Source: Anaerolineae bacterium (GTDB lineage Bacteria; Chloroflexota; Anaerolineae; Aggregatilineales; Phototrophicaceae). From it: a stretch of 64,000 nt of DNA. Numbering within the stretch: position 1 is the first letter of the stretch; the number at the start of each line of letters is the position of its first letter. Below the pieces are notes generated by a model. The model saw only the letters and a list, made by a program, of their open reading frames with translations, was not told where the DNA came from and did no database searches. Positions 1-9,895 of this stretch are shown here, one piece after another. A program made the position numbers and the translations under genes. Location of the stretch: contig JAJEBK010000022.1 in NCBI GenBank assembly GCA_022823945.1, positions 1-64,000 on the forward strand, written 5' to 3'.

Positions 1-137
1 CGAGGTAGTCTACAATCAGCTACGACCGCATAGCGCTCTAGGCTACAAGACGCCGGCAGAAACCGAGGCGCAGTGGCAGCAGCAAAACTCCCTCAAAGTT
101 TCTGAGATTTTGTGTCCAATAAAATAGGACCATTACA
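1..137 (+). mobile_element. Right end of an IS3-family insertion sequence (left part outside window)
   Basis: The segment holds the C-terminus of an IS3-type transposase followed closely by a plausible terminal inverted repeat. Read from the outside, the end begins TGTAATGGTCC, matching the TG...CA termini usual in IS3 elements, and a GTCC/GGAC inverted repeat lies just inside it. The exact boundary at about base 137 is inferred; the other end lies outside the window, so no target duplication can be checked. Confidence 0.6.
2..127 (+). CDS. IS3-family transposase (OrfB, integrase core), C-terminal 41 residues
   Basis: Frame 2 is open from the window edge and encodes a tail containing RPHSALGYKTPAE, the very conserved C-terminal signature of IS3/IS150-type OrfB transposases (DDE integrase fold, rve domain). 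This motif sits just after the last catalytic Glu, which lies outside the window. The frame stops at TAG (125-127), about 10 bases before the inferred IS end, the usual arrangement. Only the last 41 codons are visible, so it cannot be said whether the copy is intact. The neighbouring gene starts on the other strand and is not interrupted by it. Confidence 0.8.
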   Translation, partial: EVVYNQLRPHSALGYKTPAETEAQWQQQNSLKVSEILCPIK

Positions 138-165
138 GGTAGACCCTCACATGCGCGCCCTTGGA

Positions 166-218
166 AACCTGTCCTGTCCTCAGCCGACTATTCGGGGGGA
201 CTGAGGGGGTTCAGGGCC
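166..218. repeat. Palindromic repeat, family A copy
   Basis: This GC-rich imperfect palindrome carries the core GGGGGGACTGAGGGGGTT preceded by a C-rich arm. The same core recurs at 18691-18765, 22133-22272 and 60168-60206. It lies just beyond the 3' end of the isomerase gene and could act as a transcript end, but no U-tract follows. Confidence 0.55.
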
Positions 219-1524
219 GCGGCATGTAATCCAGCCAGCTATCGTAGATTTCTATGCTGTCGCTGTTGGCTTCGCGCAGCTGCTCTTGCAGGTCGCTGAG
301 CTCGGTTTGTCGGGCTCGTTCTCGTTGCGGGTCTTGGTCTTCGCCTGTCCGTTCTTCTTTGTGCCGCACTTGCAAGATGTGAAAGCCGAACTCGCTTTCG
401 ACCGGACCGACCAGCGCGCCGATTTCTGCGCTTTCGATCGCTTTGCGGAAGGGTCGCACATAATTGCCGATGAAGCTTTCGCCCAGCTCGCCGCCGCGCA
501 TGCCGCTGCCGCTGTCGGTGGAGATGGCGCTTGCCAGCGCAGCAAAGCTTTCGCCAGCCCGCAAGGCATCCAGCGCCGCGATTGCCGTCGCTTCGTCATC
601 AACCAGGATATGGCGGACATCGGCATAGATGAGTGGGGCATCATCGGGCAAGAGGGCTTCGCCCAGCAGATTTTCCAAGGCATTGTGAGCGAAGAACTTG
701 TCGTAGGTTTCGCTGCTGACGCCGGCGCGGTCGAAGTAAGCGCGGTAATCTTGTTGATTCTGCTCGAAGCTGTCGCGGACTTCGTCGGCGCTCTGCGTGG
801 GTTCAATGACGGTCGGCTGCGGTGTGATGGTGGGCGTGGCAGTGGGCGCTGCCGTGGCATCGGGGTCGGGCGTCGGCGTGGGCTGGGGCGTGTTGGTGGG
901 CGTGGGCGAAACGAAGGGCGTCGGCGTGATCGTCGGTTCGGGCGTGGCGGTCGCTTCAACGCCGATTAGAGCCACAGCTGTGGGGTCGAAGCCGAAAAAT
1001 GCCTCGACCGCGCTTTGGATGGCGGCGTCATCGACGGCCAATCCACGCGCAGCCGCATCGGCCGCCAGCAGCCGCTCGTCGACCAGGTCGTTAATGACGC
1101 GCAAGCCCAGTTGGTCGGGCACATTGGCTTCGTTGAGCCAGGTGCGGTAGGGCTCTTGCTGTGCCAGCTGCTGCATATCAATGCCGGCGTTCTCAACCTG
1201 GTTCAGTTGCAGCAGCAGGCGATTGCGCTCAAACAAGTAGGCTTGGCGGAACTCGGCGACGCTGATCGGCTCACCATTGACCTGGGCGACCGTCTGGCTG
1301 GGGATGATCAACTGCTCGACGACCAAGGTGCCGACTACCAGCAGAGTCAGCGCGATGGCAGCGATGATGCTGCCGCGGATGACACGCCGCTGCAACAGGG
1401 CTTCTCGCTCGGCGCGGCTCTTGTATTCTGCTCCCTGCTGGTCGGTCGCGGGGCTGCCTTCAGCCGTGGTTTGTCGGCGTCTTCTGCGTTTCGGGGCGCC
1501 GGTGGTCTGCGCGCGTTTGGACAT
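211..1524 (-). CDS. Membrane-anchored peptidyl-prolyl cis-trans isomerase (SurA/PpiC parvulin type)
   Basis: This 437-residue protein should help fold exported proteins outside the membrane. A basic N-terminus (about 1-50) precedes one membrane segment (about 51-73) and then a SurA-N-like helical domain beginning QVNGEPISVAEFRQAYLFER. Next comes a strikingly Thr/Pro-rich linker (about 190-250), typical of surface proteins in Chloroflexota. The C-terminal parvulin domain (about 300-400) has the family hallmarks VRHILV, GGELGESFIG and FGFHILQV. The ATG is preceded by a GAGGAG ribosome site. It lies 23 bases downstream of rpsR and is probably cotranscribed with rpsF-rpsR, an unusual partner for ribosomal protein genes. 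The fold is clear; its client proteins are unknown. Confidence 0.9.
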   Translation of the reverse strand: MSKRAQTTGAPKRRRRRQTTAEGSPATDQQGAEYKSRAEREALLQRRVIRGSIIAAIALTLLVVGTLVVEQLIIPSQTVAQVNGEPISVAEFRQAYLFERNRLLLQLNQVENAGIDMQQLAQQEPYRTWLNEANVPDQLGLRVINDLVDERLLAADAAARGLAVDDAAIQSAVEAFFGFDPTAVALIGVEATATPEPTITPTPFVSPTPTNTPQPTPTPDPDATAAPTATPTITPQPTVIEPTQSADEVRDSFEQNQQDYRAYFDRAGVSSETYDKFFAHNALENLLGEALLPDDAPLIYADVRHILVDDEATAIAALDALRAGESFAALASAISTDSGSGMRGGELGESFIGNYVRPFRKAIESAEIGALVGPVESEFGFHILQVRHKEERTGEDQDPQRERARQTELSDLQEQLREANSDSIEIYDSWLDYMPRP

Positions 1525-1547
1525 AGGGCTGCGGGCTCCTCAAGCAG

Positions 1548-1832
1548 TCAGTCGGCGGCGACATAGGGCAGCAGCGCCAGATGTCGGGCGCGTTTGATCT
1601 CGCGCGCCAGTTGGCGTTGGCAGCGCGCGCAATTGCCCGTCTGTCGGCGCGGCTTGATCTTGCCGCTCTCGTTGATAAAGCGCGAAAGGATATCGATGTC
1701 TTTGTAATTGAAGCAGCGCCCTTTGGGGCAATAGCTGCTCTTGCCACGGCGGCGGCCTCGTCTGCGACCTTGATAGCCGCGGCGGCGGGGTGGCCTGGAA
1801 GACGACTGGCCGGGTCGGGTATTCTCGCTCAC
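1548..1832 (-). CDS. rpsR: 30S ribosomal protein S18
   Basis: This 94-residue protein matches bacterial S18, which binds S6 on the platform of the small subunit. The diagnostic core [20 protein letters not shown] and the C-terminal basic helix are present. Four cysteines (35, 40, 68, 71) make it the zinc-binding (C+) form. The first 30 residues are an unusually Arg/Gly-rich extension. It lies between rpsF and the isomerase gene, 21 bases after rpsF. The ssb gene that usually separates rpsF and rpsR is absent, and rplI does not follow. Confidence 0.95.
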   Translation of the reverse strand: MSENTRPGQSSSRPPRRRGYQGRRRGRRRGKSSYCPKGRCFNYKDIDILSRFINESGKIKPRRQTGNCARCQRQLAREIKRARHLALLPYVAAD

Positions 1833-1853
1833 GGGTTTGCCTCCTGCTAGAGA

Positions 1854-2180
1854 TTAGCGGTCACGCTCAGCAGATGTCTTGACTTCGCCTTCGTCGCGCA
1901 CCAACAGATAGCGCAAGACGGAATCGAAAAGCTTGAGCTCGGTTTCCAATTCGTCGATATGGTCGGGATTAATAGCGGCGCGGATGAAAACATAGTGGCC
2001 TTCGCGCTGGCCATCAATCTGATAAGCGAGGCGGCGGCGCCCAAAAATCTTGCGGTCGACGCTCTTGACGACGCCATTTTCGCCCAATTCTATGAAGCTG
2101 ATGACCTGGTCGATAGCTTGATTAACTTCTTCGTCTGAGGGCAAAATGCGGACGATAAAAGTGAGTTCGTAATCTCGCAT
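1854..2180 (-). CDS. rpsF: 30S ribosomal protein S6
   Basis: This 108-residue protein is the S6 partner of S18. It starts MRDYELTFIVRILPSDEEV, matching the first strand of S6, and contains GRRRLAYQIDGQREGHYVF, the conserved region facing S18 and rRNA. The ATG at 2180 was chosen over the longer open frame because it matches the family N-terminus and has the ribosome site AGGAAAGGAA upstream. It is the first gene of the rpsF-rpsR-isomerase unit and has a good promoter at 2259-2287. Confidence 0.95.
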   Translation of the reverse strand: MRDYELTFIVRILPSDEEVNQAIDQVISFIELGENGVVKSVDRKIFGRRRLAYQIDGQREGHYVFIRAAINPDHIDELETELKLFDSVLRYLLVRDEGEVKTSAERDR

Positions 2181-2258
2181 ACGAGTTCCTTTCCTCGGGT
2201 TGCAGCCCCAAACCTGTTTCGCCTGGAGCGGAAAGCGAAGATTCAATTGTGACGCAGC

Positions 2259-2287
2259 AGTGTACAGCACTCCCTAGTCTCTGGCAA
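2259..2287 (-). promoter_or_regulatory. Promoter of the rpsF operon
   Basis: On the minus strand a -35 box TTGCCA (2287-2282) and a -10 box TACACT (2264-2259) are separated by exactly 17 bp, about 80 bases before the rpsF start. The -35 lies inside the 3' end of the upstream gene. The same -35/-10 style recurs at rpsB and araB. Confidence 0.65.
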
Positions 2288-3746
2288 TGGCGGCTTTCTC
2301 GCCCGGCACCGGTGGAATTGACAAGCGCGAACTGGCAATGCACAGCGCCACGATCAACCAAAACCAGGTGATAGAAGACTGAAAGTCCAGGCGGAAGAAA
2401 TACAGATCGGCGACAGAGTTCACCAGCGCAGTCAGCAGCGCGGCATGATAGCCCAGGTGAATGGCAGCGAAGCCAGGTGACGATTTGACAAAGCGCCAGG
2501 CGCGCCATCCATAAACAAAAACACCCGCCATCGTCAGCAGATAGATCAGCACACCGGTCAGCCCAATCTGGTTTGCCATGATCAAATACAGGTTGGCGAC
2601 ATCGGTATAAATGTCGATATCCGGCGTGCCGGTGAAGCCGACGCCGACCAGTGGATAGCGGCTGATCAAGCGCAGCGAGTCGCTGGATTCGCCGATGCGC
2701 ATCTGCACAGCCAGGTCTTCCCCTGCGAAGCCCTGTCGCAGTCGTTCGACATAAGTCTGGGTCTGTGGCAGCAAGAGGAATAGCAGCCCGCCGGCCAGCA
2801 GAAGCGGGATCAAGCGCCGATAATTCACAAGCGCGATCGCCAGCAAGCCAATCGCCAGCGCCACAAATGAGGCCCGCGAATTCGTGAGCAGCAGCGCCAG
2901 GAAGATCCCCGCGCATACCAGCCGCGTCAGCCAGCGCGAGCGCAGCACGGGCTGCCGGGCAAACAACTGCGGCGCAATCATCAAAGCCGCGCTCGCCAAA
3001 ATGCCACCCAGCGCGTTGGGATCGACCCAAGTGCCGATGGCGCGCTCGCCCAGCGCCGGATTGTCTTCAATATAACGAATGACGCCGCCATCGGGATAAC
3101 CGATGCGCGAGAGCCGCACCAGCAGCGCCTCGGCCAGGCTGTCAGGAGCTGCGTACAGGGCGATCGCAAGCATAGCCTGCGCGCCCGCCAGCAGCAAAAC
3201 AACCAGCACCAGCCGCCGCAGCATAAATCGGTCGCGCAGCAAGTCGACCAATATGAAGACCAGAGAAATGCTCAGCAGTGTCTCGGCGAATTGGCGTATG
3301 GCGGTCGAGGTCGGCGGCGCATGGCGCAATCCCAGGGCAAAGGCGAAGATCAGCCACATTACATAAACCGCGATCAGGGCTTGGGGCGGAGCGAATCGCA
3401 GCCCAGCGCGGTCGCCACGCATCCGGCGCGCGATATACACCAGCAAGAAGCCAGCGAAAGCCAGGTCGAGCAGGGTCGGCGTCAGCGCGATTTTGACCGG
3501 AAAGACGCCAAATGGCAGCAGCAGCACCGTGGCGATGATGGCATAGAGCGCGGCGCGTAGCTCGGTGATGACATACAAGCCGGCCAGCATGCCAAGCAGC
3601 GCAGCCAGAGCCAGCAGCGGTCCCAACACGGCGATCAACAAGCCCAGCCCCGCGCCAGTGATGCCGATGCCCAAGCCGACCGCCAGCGCATATTGCCGAC
3701 GCTCAAGCTGGCTGATCCAAATCTGCATAGCCGTGGCGGCGCGCAC
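2274..3746 (-). CDS. O-antigen ligase-like polytopic membrane protein
   Basis: This 490-residue, highly hydrophobic protein has about 11-12 predicted membrane segments. It also has the large periplasmic loop (about residues 330-380, with RLISRYPLVGVGF) typical of the Wzy_C/O-antigen ligase family. Such proteins polymerise or transfer lipid-linked glycans at the outer face of the membrane. The start is a GTG at 3746 with GGAGAT just upstream; an ATG six codons later is an alternative. It lies 3 bases downstream of the YfhO-like gene and is the last gene of the polysaccharide operon. Whether it acts as a ligase or a polymerase cannot be told from the sequence. Confidence 0.8.
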   Translation of the reverse strand: MRAATAMQIWISQLERRQYALAVGLGIGITGAGLGLLIAVLGPLLALAALLGMLAGLYVITELRAALYAIIATVLLLPFGVFPVKIALTPTLLDLAFAGFLLVYIARRMRGDRAGLRFAPPQALIAVYVMWLIFAFALGLRHAPPTSTAIRQFAETLLSISLVFILVDLLRDRFMLRRLVLVVLLLAGAQAMLAIALYAAPDSLAEALLVRLSRIGYPDGGVIRYIEDNPALGERAIGTWVDPNALGGILASAALMIAPQLFARQPVLRSRWLTRLVCAGIFLALLLTNSRASFVALAIGLLAIALVNYRRLIPLLLAGGLLFLLLPQTQTYVERLRQGFAGEDLAVQMRIGESSDSLRLISRYPLVGVGFTGTPDIDIYTDVANLYLIMANQIGLTGVLIYLLTMAGVFVYGWRAWRFVKSSPGFAAIHLGYHAALLTALVNSVADLYFFRLDFQSSITWFWLIVALCIASSRLSIPPVPGEKAAIARD

Positions 3747-3749
3747 CGT

Positions 3750-5984
3750 CTATCTCCGTTTCAACCAAGCCAAGGCCAGCATGCCCAGGCACAGCCAGGT
3801 CAACGCGCTGATGGCTGAGCCCAGCGCATAAGAAGCTGGCGCGAATGTCAAGGTGATCGTGTGCTGCCCGGCCGGGATTTCCAGCGCCATCAAAGCGGCA
3901 TAAGCGCGGATGATCTCGATGGGTTCGTCGTTCAGACGCGCTTGCCAGCCGACATAATCCGGCAGCGATACCGACAGGATGACGTTGTCTGGCGTATCGA
4001 CCTGGATGACGATCTCTTCTGGCGCGAAACTGACGACTGTGGCTTGCCCGCTGGCGGCGGCGGGCAGAGACAGTTCGGGAGCGCGCTGCATGACGATTTT
4101 GTCGCGCTCATGAAAGCGAATATCGCCCATATACTCCATCATCCATTCGTTGTTGTTGGCGACTGCCACATCGGCCATCAGCAAGGCAAAGGGGCGCGGA
4201 TCGGCCAATTCGTGCAGATAAACCGCCCCCAGGCTGTCATGCCCCTCGCCGACGAGCTTGGTGTCGACCGACAACTGCACTTTTTCGCTAAAGACATATT
4301 TGACCGCAAACAGCTCCCAGGCCAGCGGGTTTTCGACATAGTCAATGAAGACCAGCCTGCCCACCCAATTCAGAAATAGCGGGCTGATGCCGCGCATATC
4401 CATCACGCCATACAGGCTGCCATTGTTTTCGCGCAGGCCTCGAAAACCATCGACGCGGAAGGGCTGTCCGCCATTGCTGTCGTCCAGCGCCTGCTGTACG
4501 AGGTTTGGCGGCTGCATGCTCAGTTGTTCATGGTGGGGCTTGTCGTCATAATTGGCAGGATGATCCATATTGACGGCGAAGAGCTCAAAGACGATCAACG
4601 CGACGACTGCCACCTGAATTGTGGCGAGCCTGGGCGCATCGGCGAAGCGCAAAAGCACGAAATAAGCCGCTGCCGCCACAATCGCGCTGCGGGCCGCGAT
4701 TTCTACAAAGCCGCCCCAGGCGCGCGAGTCCAGCGTCCACGCAACCAAGACAGCCAGCGCAATCGCAGCCAGCAGACAGGTGAAACCCAGCCAGTAGCGC
4801 AGAGTCCGCAAGCGCTGGGCACGATTGGGGAAGCTGGCAAAAGCCGCCACGCCCAGCCCCGCCAGCGTAGCCAGGCTATAGGCGACAACCACCGCCGCGC
4901 GCTCTTGCCCGCGGAAGTAGCGCAAACCCGGCACAAGATTGTAAGTTAAGTCGAATAGAACGCCCTTGTCGCCCAGACTGTGCAGCAAGCCAAAGAGCGT
5001 CACAGCCAGCCAAAAGCGGCTTTCTTGTGGTCGCTGGCGCAAGGCTATAGAAATGAAGAACAGTGCTGGCAGCCCCACATACAGCGGCGACCACTGGCTG
5101 ACCGAACCCGGAAAGACAAATTGCGCAATATCCTGGAATGGGAAGCCATGCCCCTTTGCCACGAATCCCAGCCCGCTGCGCGATGTGTATCGCAAGTATT
5201 CCAAGCCCGGCAGCATAGTCACCGCCGTCACCCCAAAACTCACCGCCGCGAACAGCGCCAAGCTGAACAGAAATCGCCGCCAGCCCAGCCGCAGCGCAAA
5301 ACAGCGATAAGCCAGGTAGGCGGCGCCCAAATAAGTGAGGAAGAAGCTCGTCTGTGGATGGCCCGCCAGCCACGACATACCCAGGCCGACGCCCGCCAAA
5401 GCCAGATAATGCGGCGAAAGCGCGGCGGCGCGCGTGGCTTCCAGGATGCCCAGCGCAATCAGCGGAAACCAGATCGCGGCTTCCAATACCGCCAGCTGCA
5501 GCGGTGGATAGCCTGTCATATAACCGCCATAGCCGATGACCAGCGCGGCCACCAGCGAGGCGAGAGGGCTGCAGACGACGTCTCGCGTCAATCGCCGCAC
5601 AAAAGCGTACATCAGCAGCGTGCCCAGCAGCACATGGAAAGCCATCTCCAGCTGCAGCGAGTTGTAAGTCCAGCCGCCCAGGTGGTAGCTCAACCCGATA
5701 GCCAGCCAGCGCGGCGGATAGAAGACCGCTGCCTGCGTATCGGCGATGAAGGGCAAGCCACCGTTGTTGTAGGGATTCCACAGGGGGATCTGTCCCTGCG
5801 TCATGCGCTGATATTGATACCCGCCAAATGCGACAAATTGCCCGCTGAAGTCGCCTTTTGCCAGCGATGCCTGGTCGTCCGCGACAGGCGTGAACAAACG
5901 CCAAAAGAAAAACAGCCACAGCACGATCAGCGAGCCGACCGCCTGCGCATCCACATTCCCGCCCAGCCGCCACAATCCGCTCAT
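3750..5984 (-). CDS. YfhO-like large integral membrane protein, probable GT-C glycosyltransferase
   Basis: This 744-residue protein has a dozen or more membrane segments followed by a C-terminal extracytoplasmic domain (about 560-720) and a last membrane helix. The layout and the early motif PLWNPYNNGGLPFIADTQ match the YfhO family, which shares the GT-C fold and is thought to transfer sugars from lipid carriers on the outer face of the membrane. Its ATG overlaps the stop of the preceding glycosyltransferase gene (ATGA), showing translational coupling. The sugar and acceptor are unknown. The operon context suggests a role in the same surface polysaccharide or glycolipid. Confidence 0.8.
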   Translation of the reverse strand: MSGLWRLGGNVDAQAVGSLIVLWLFFFWRLFTPVADDQASLAKGDFSGQFVAFGGYQYQRMTQGQIPLWNPYNNGGLPFIADTQAAVFYPPRWLAIGLSYHLGGWTYNSLQLEMAFHVLLGTLLMYAFVRRLTRDVVCSPLASLVAALVIGYGGYMTGYPPLQLAVLEAAIWFPLIALGILEATRAAALSPHYLALAGVGLGMSWLAGHPQTSFFLTYLGAAYLAYRCFALRLGWRRFLFSLALFAAVSFGVTAVTMLPGLEYLRYTSRSGLGFVAKGHGFPFQDIAQFVFPGSVSQWSPLYVGLPALFFISIALRQRPQESRFWLAVTLFGLLHSLGDKGVLFDLTYNLVPGLRYFRGQERAAVVVAYSLATLAGLGVAAFASFPNRAQRLRTLRYWLGFTCLLAAIALAVLVAWTLDSRAWGGFVEIAARSAIVAAAAYFVLLRFADAPRLATIQVAVVALIVFELFAVNMDHPANYDDKPHHEQLSMQPPNLVQQALDDSNGGQPFRVDGFRGLRENNGSLYGVMDMRGISPLFLNWVGRLVFIDYVENPLAWELFAVKYVFSEKVQLSVDTKLVGEGHDSLGAVYLHELADPRPFALLMADVAVANNNEWMMEYMGDIRFHERDKIVMQRAPELSLPAAASGQATVVSFAPEEIVIQVDTPDNVILSVSLPDYVGWQARLNDEPIEIIRAYAALMALEIPAGQHTITLTFAPASYALGSAISALTWLCLGMLALAWLKRR

Positions 5985-7117
5985 CGCTGATCGTCAATTA
6001 CTTCGCGGTAGAAATCGGCAGTTTCCTTTGCGATAAGGTCCCAGTCGAAGCGCCGCCGCAACATCCTTGCCCCCTCTCGCAGTTGGCAAAGCCGCCCGTC
6101 ATCCGTCATCAGCCTCTGGATGCCTTGCGCGATCGCCTCGGCAGATCGCGGTCGGACCAGCCACAAATTGTCGCCATGTTGAAAAGCCGGCACTTCGAAG
6201 GCGGGCTGCGTGGTGAGAATGGGGCAACCCAAGGCTATGGCGGCCATCAGGCTGCTGCGCCGATACGACGCGCCATCGGCAAAGGGCAAGGCGAGCAGGT
6301 CAACCGCTCCCAGCCAGGCTGCCACTTGCGACTCGTCCAGGTAGCCCGTCCACTGTACCGCAGCGCCCAAACCCAGGCGCTTGATGCTGGCGTCCAATCG
6401 CGACGCATATTCGCTTTCTTCGCCTGTTTCGGGATATCCGCGCCGTCCACCGATGAAGACCAGCCGCAAGTCGCGCCCGGACCTTCGCAGCCCCGATATC
6501 GCCTCCAGCAGATAGTCGATGCCTTTTAACGCATTGAGAAATCCGAAATGCCCCAGCACAAAGCTGCCTGGAACCGCGCCCAGCTTTTGCCGGATCTGCT
6601 CGCGCTGCGCCGCCGACACAGTTTGGGGGGCGATGCTGCTGCCGATGGGGATTACGCGCCGCCGCGGCAGAGCCTGCAAGTGGGCATTGTCTTCCTGATT
6701 GGTCGTGATGACACCAGTCGATGCGCGCGCCAGACGCATGACGATCCAGTTGCGCAGCCGCCCCGCTTTGGGAAACAAATAGGGAAAGCGCAGATCATGA
6801 AAAGTTGTGACGAAGGGTGCCTCGCAGAACCCGGGCAAGAAATGCGCCAGTGGCGACATATCATAAGCGGCGGTTTGAAATTGCATATTGACCACATCGG
6901 GCTGGATACGGCGCACCCAGGCGCGTACAGACGCCGTGCCGCCAACACCCCAGTTGTCGACTGTGCTCATTGGCAGCAGCTCATCGCTACATCCCGCGCG
7001 ACACAGCAAGCGCACATCGTGCCCGTGCCGCATCAACCGGTGTGACAGCATCCGCGTAAAATCGCCGACGCCGCCGGGCATGGGCGGGTATTCGCCGCTG
7101 ATCATGCCGATCCTCAT
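5981..7117 (-). CDS. Glycosyltransferase, GT4/GT1-like (GT-B fold)
   Basis: This 378-residue cytoplasmic or membrane-associated enzyme should transfer a nucleotide-activated sugar. The N-terminus MRIGMISGEYPPMPGGVGDF carries the glycine-rich loop of GT-B enzymes. The C-terminal half contains GHFGFLNALKGIDYLLEA and a later region of the donor-binding type (LGCPILTT). The ATG at 7117 overlaps the stop of the GT2 gene (ATGA), and the alignment starts exactly there; the longer open frame upstream is overlap only. It is part of the rmd-gmd-tatD-GT2-GT4-YfhO-ligase operon, so GDP-rhamnose is a plausible donor (inference). Confidence 0.85.
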   Translation of the reverse strand: MRIGMISGEYPPMPGGVGDFTRMLSHRLMRHGHDVRLLCRAGCSDELLPMSTVDNWGVGGTASVRAWVRRIQPDVVNMQFQTAAYDMSPLAHFLPGFCEAPFVTTFHDLRFPYLFPKAGRLRNWIVMRLARASTGVITTNQEDNAHLQALPRRRVIPIGSSIAPQTVSAAQREQIRQKLGAVPGSFVLGHFGFLNALKGIDYLLEAISGLRRSGRDLRLVFIGGRRGYPETGEESEYASRLDASIKRLGLGAAVQWTGYLDESQVAAWLGAVDLLALPFADGASYRRSSLMAAIALGCPILTTQPAFEVPAFQHGDNLWLVRPRSAEAIAQGIQRLMTDDGRLCQLREGARMLRRRFDWDLIAKETADFYREVIDDQR

Positions 7118-8067
7118 GGCTTGGCTTTCAAGCCGCTGCGCAGTACTTTCCAATAATGTCGCACGCGCTGTGTCCGCAGATCGCGCTTGTGCCCGAGCGC
7201 TCCTTTCAGGCTTTCCAGTGCCAGTTGCCAGCCGAATTGCGCCAGCAGCAGCGTCCGCAGCAGCGCATACGCGGCTGTGCCATGATGTTTTCGAAAATAA
7301 CGCAGCTTGCTGGTGTGAAAGTGTATCTGGGTGTGTTCGGCGGCTTGTTGGCTGGATTGCCCCCCATGATGTGTGATAAAGGCTTTGCCATGATAAACGA
7401 CTCGCCAGCCGGCCCGCCTGGCGCGCCGACAATAATCCAGCTCTTCAGAATACATGGTGTAGGCTTCGTCCAGTCCGCCGATTGCGCGGTAGACTTCTCG
7501 CCGCAGCATCAGCGCCGAGCCTTGCACCCAGTCGACATCCAGTACAGCGCCATTGGAAGTATCCAGCATTCGATACGCGCGTTCCACCCCAGCCGGCGCG
7601 AACCCCGCCAGCCAGGTGCTTTCAAAAATGCCCGTCCAAATAGTCGGGAAGCGCCGCCGCGTCGACTGGTGACTGCCATCGCTGTTGAGCGTGTGCGGCC
7701 CGATGATGCCCGCGTCCGGATGGGCGTTCAAGTAGGCAATCAGCGCGCCGATGGCGTCCGGCTGGACCTCTGTATCAGGGTTCAGCAGCAGGATGAAGCG
7801 CCCACTCGCCTTTGCCATGCCGATGTTGTTGCAACGCGAGAAACCGAGATTCTGGGATTGTGGCAGAACCTGCACAGCCGGATAACTTTCGCGCACCATG
7901 TCGACGCTGCCATCGCTGCTGTCGGAGTCCACTACGATGATTTCAGCGCTGGGCAAACTGCCATCCACGCCAAAAAGCGAGAGCCGCGCCCGTTGCAAGC
8001 TGGCGAGGCAGGCATCCAGCAAGTCGCGCACATTCCAGCTGACAATGACGATGGACAGGTCACGCAC
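7114..8067 (-). CDS. Glycosyltransferase family 2, rhamnosyltransferase-like
   Basis: This 317-residue GT-A enzyme begins VRDLSIVIVSWNVRDLLDAC, the classic start of GT2 rhamnosyltransferases of the WbbL type. It continues with VVDSDSSDGS (nucleotide binding), LLLNPDTEV (metal-binding acidic motif) and GGLDEAYTMYSEELDYCRRA (acceptor/catalytic region). I chose the GTG at 8067, with GGGGAA upstream, because family similarity begins there. A C-terminal hydrophobic/basic segment may anchor it to the membrane. It sits between tatD and a GT4 gene. With GDP-rhamnose synthesis genes two genes upstream, a rhamnosyl donor is likely but not shown. Confidence 0.88.
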   Translation of the reverse strand: MRDLSIVIVSWNVRDLLDACLASLQRARLSLFGVDGSLPSAEIIVVDSDSSDGSVDMVRESYPAVQVLPQSQNLGFSRCNNIGMAKASGRFILLLNPDTEVQPDAIGALIAYLNAHPDAGIIGPHTLNSDGSHQSTRRRFPTIWTGIFESTWLAGFAPAGVERAYRMLDTSNGAVLDVDWVQGSALMLRREVYRAIGGLDEAYTMYSEELDYCRRARRAGWRVVYHGKAFITHHGGQSSQQAAEHTQIHFHTSKLRYFRKHHGTAAYALLRTLLLAQFGWQLALESLKGALGHKRDLRTQRVRHYWKVLRSGLKAKP

Positions 8068-8102
8068 GCCCAGTTCCCCGCGGCCGGCAGTCGACTGGCA
8101 GT

Positions 8103-8914
8103 TTAGCAGGCTTTGCCCGATTGCGAGAGCGCAAACAGCATCTCTGCGTTGTCTGTCGTCTGTCGCGCCATCTGGTCGGGGGGCATGCCGCGCAATTTCG
8201 CCAGCGCCGCGTTGATATGGCAGACCCAAGCCGGCTCGTTGCGTTTGCCGCGATAGGGCGCTGGGGAAAGGAAGGGCGCGTCGGTCTCGACCAACAGCCT
8301 TTCTAGCGGCGTCTCGCGGGCGATCTCGCGCAGCTCGTTGGCTTTCTTAAATGTCAAAGGACCGCTAAAGCCGAGATAGAAACCCAGCTCGGTGGCGCGC
8401 GCAGCGATATCAGCCGATGCCGAAAAGGAATGCAGAACGCCCAGACGCCCTTGCATGCTGGCAGGTGCAGTCGCCGCCCAATCCGCCAGCCTATCAATGA
8501 CATCAGCGCTCGCCTCGCGGTTGTGGATGATGACGGGCAGCGCCAATTCGGCCGCCAGTTCCAGCTGCTTTTCCAGCGCGGTGGCTTGTACGGCTTTTGG
8601 GCTTTTGTCCCAGTGATAATCCAGCCCGATCTCGCCGATTGCCACGACCTTGGGGTGCGCGGCCAGTTCGCGCAGCTTGTCAATGCTGCTGGTGTCAAAG
8701 CTGCGGCTGCTGTTGGGATGGATGCCGACCGCGGCGAATAGTCCGGGGTGCGCCTCCGCTAGCTGCAGGGCTTCGGCACAGCTCGGCAGGTCAATGGCTG
8801 GGATGATAATCCGCTCGACCCCAGCGTCCTGCGCGCGCTTCAGCACGGCGTCGCGATCTTTGTCGTAGCGATGGAAGTTGAGATGGCAGTGCGTATCGAC
8901 CAGCGGCGCAGGCA

Positions 8915-8915
<1 letters not shown>
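8103..8915 (-). CDS. tatD: TatD-family metal-dependent hydrolase (DNase-like)
   Basis: This 270-residue TIM-barrel protein has all the metal ligands of the TatD family: VDTHCHLNF near the start, the Glu of AIGEIGLDYH, the His of IIHNREA, the His of VLHSFSA and the Asp of LLVETDAPFLSP. Family members are 3'-5' exonucleases or deoxyribonucleases in DNA repair and quality control. Its ATG overlaps the gmd stop (TGATG). It appears to be a housekeeping passenger in the polysaccharide operon, with no obvious link to glycan synthesis. Confidence 0.92.

Positions 8916-9895
<980 letters not shown>

Noticed and set aside
4980-5990. A 336-codon open frame opposite the YfhO-like gene
   Set aside because: Its product is Gln/Arg-rich and lacks any motif, while the opposite strand encodes regular membrane helices.
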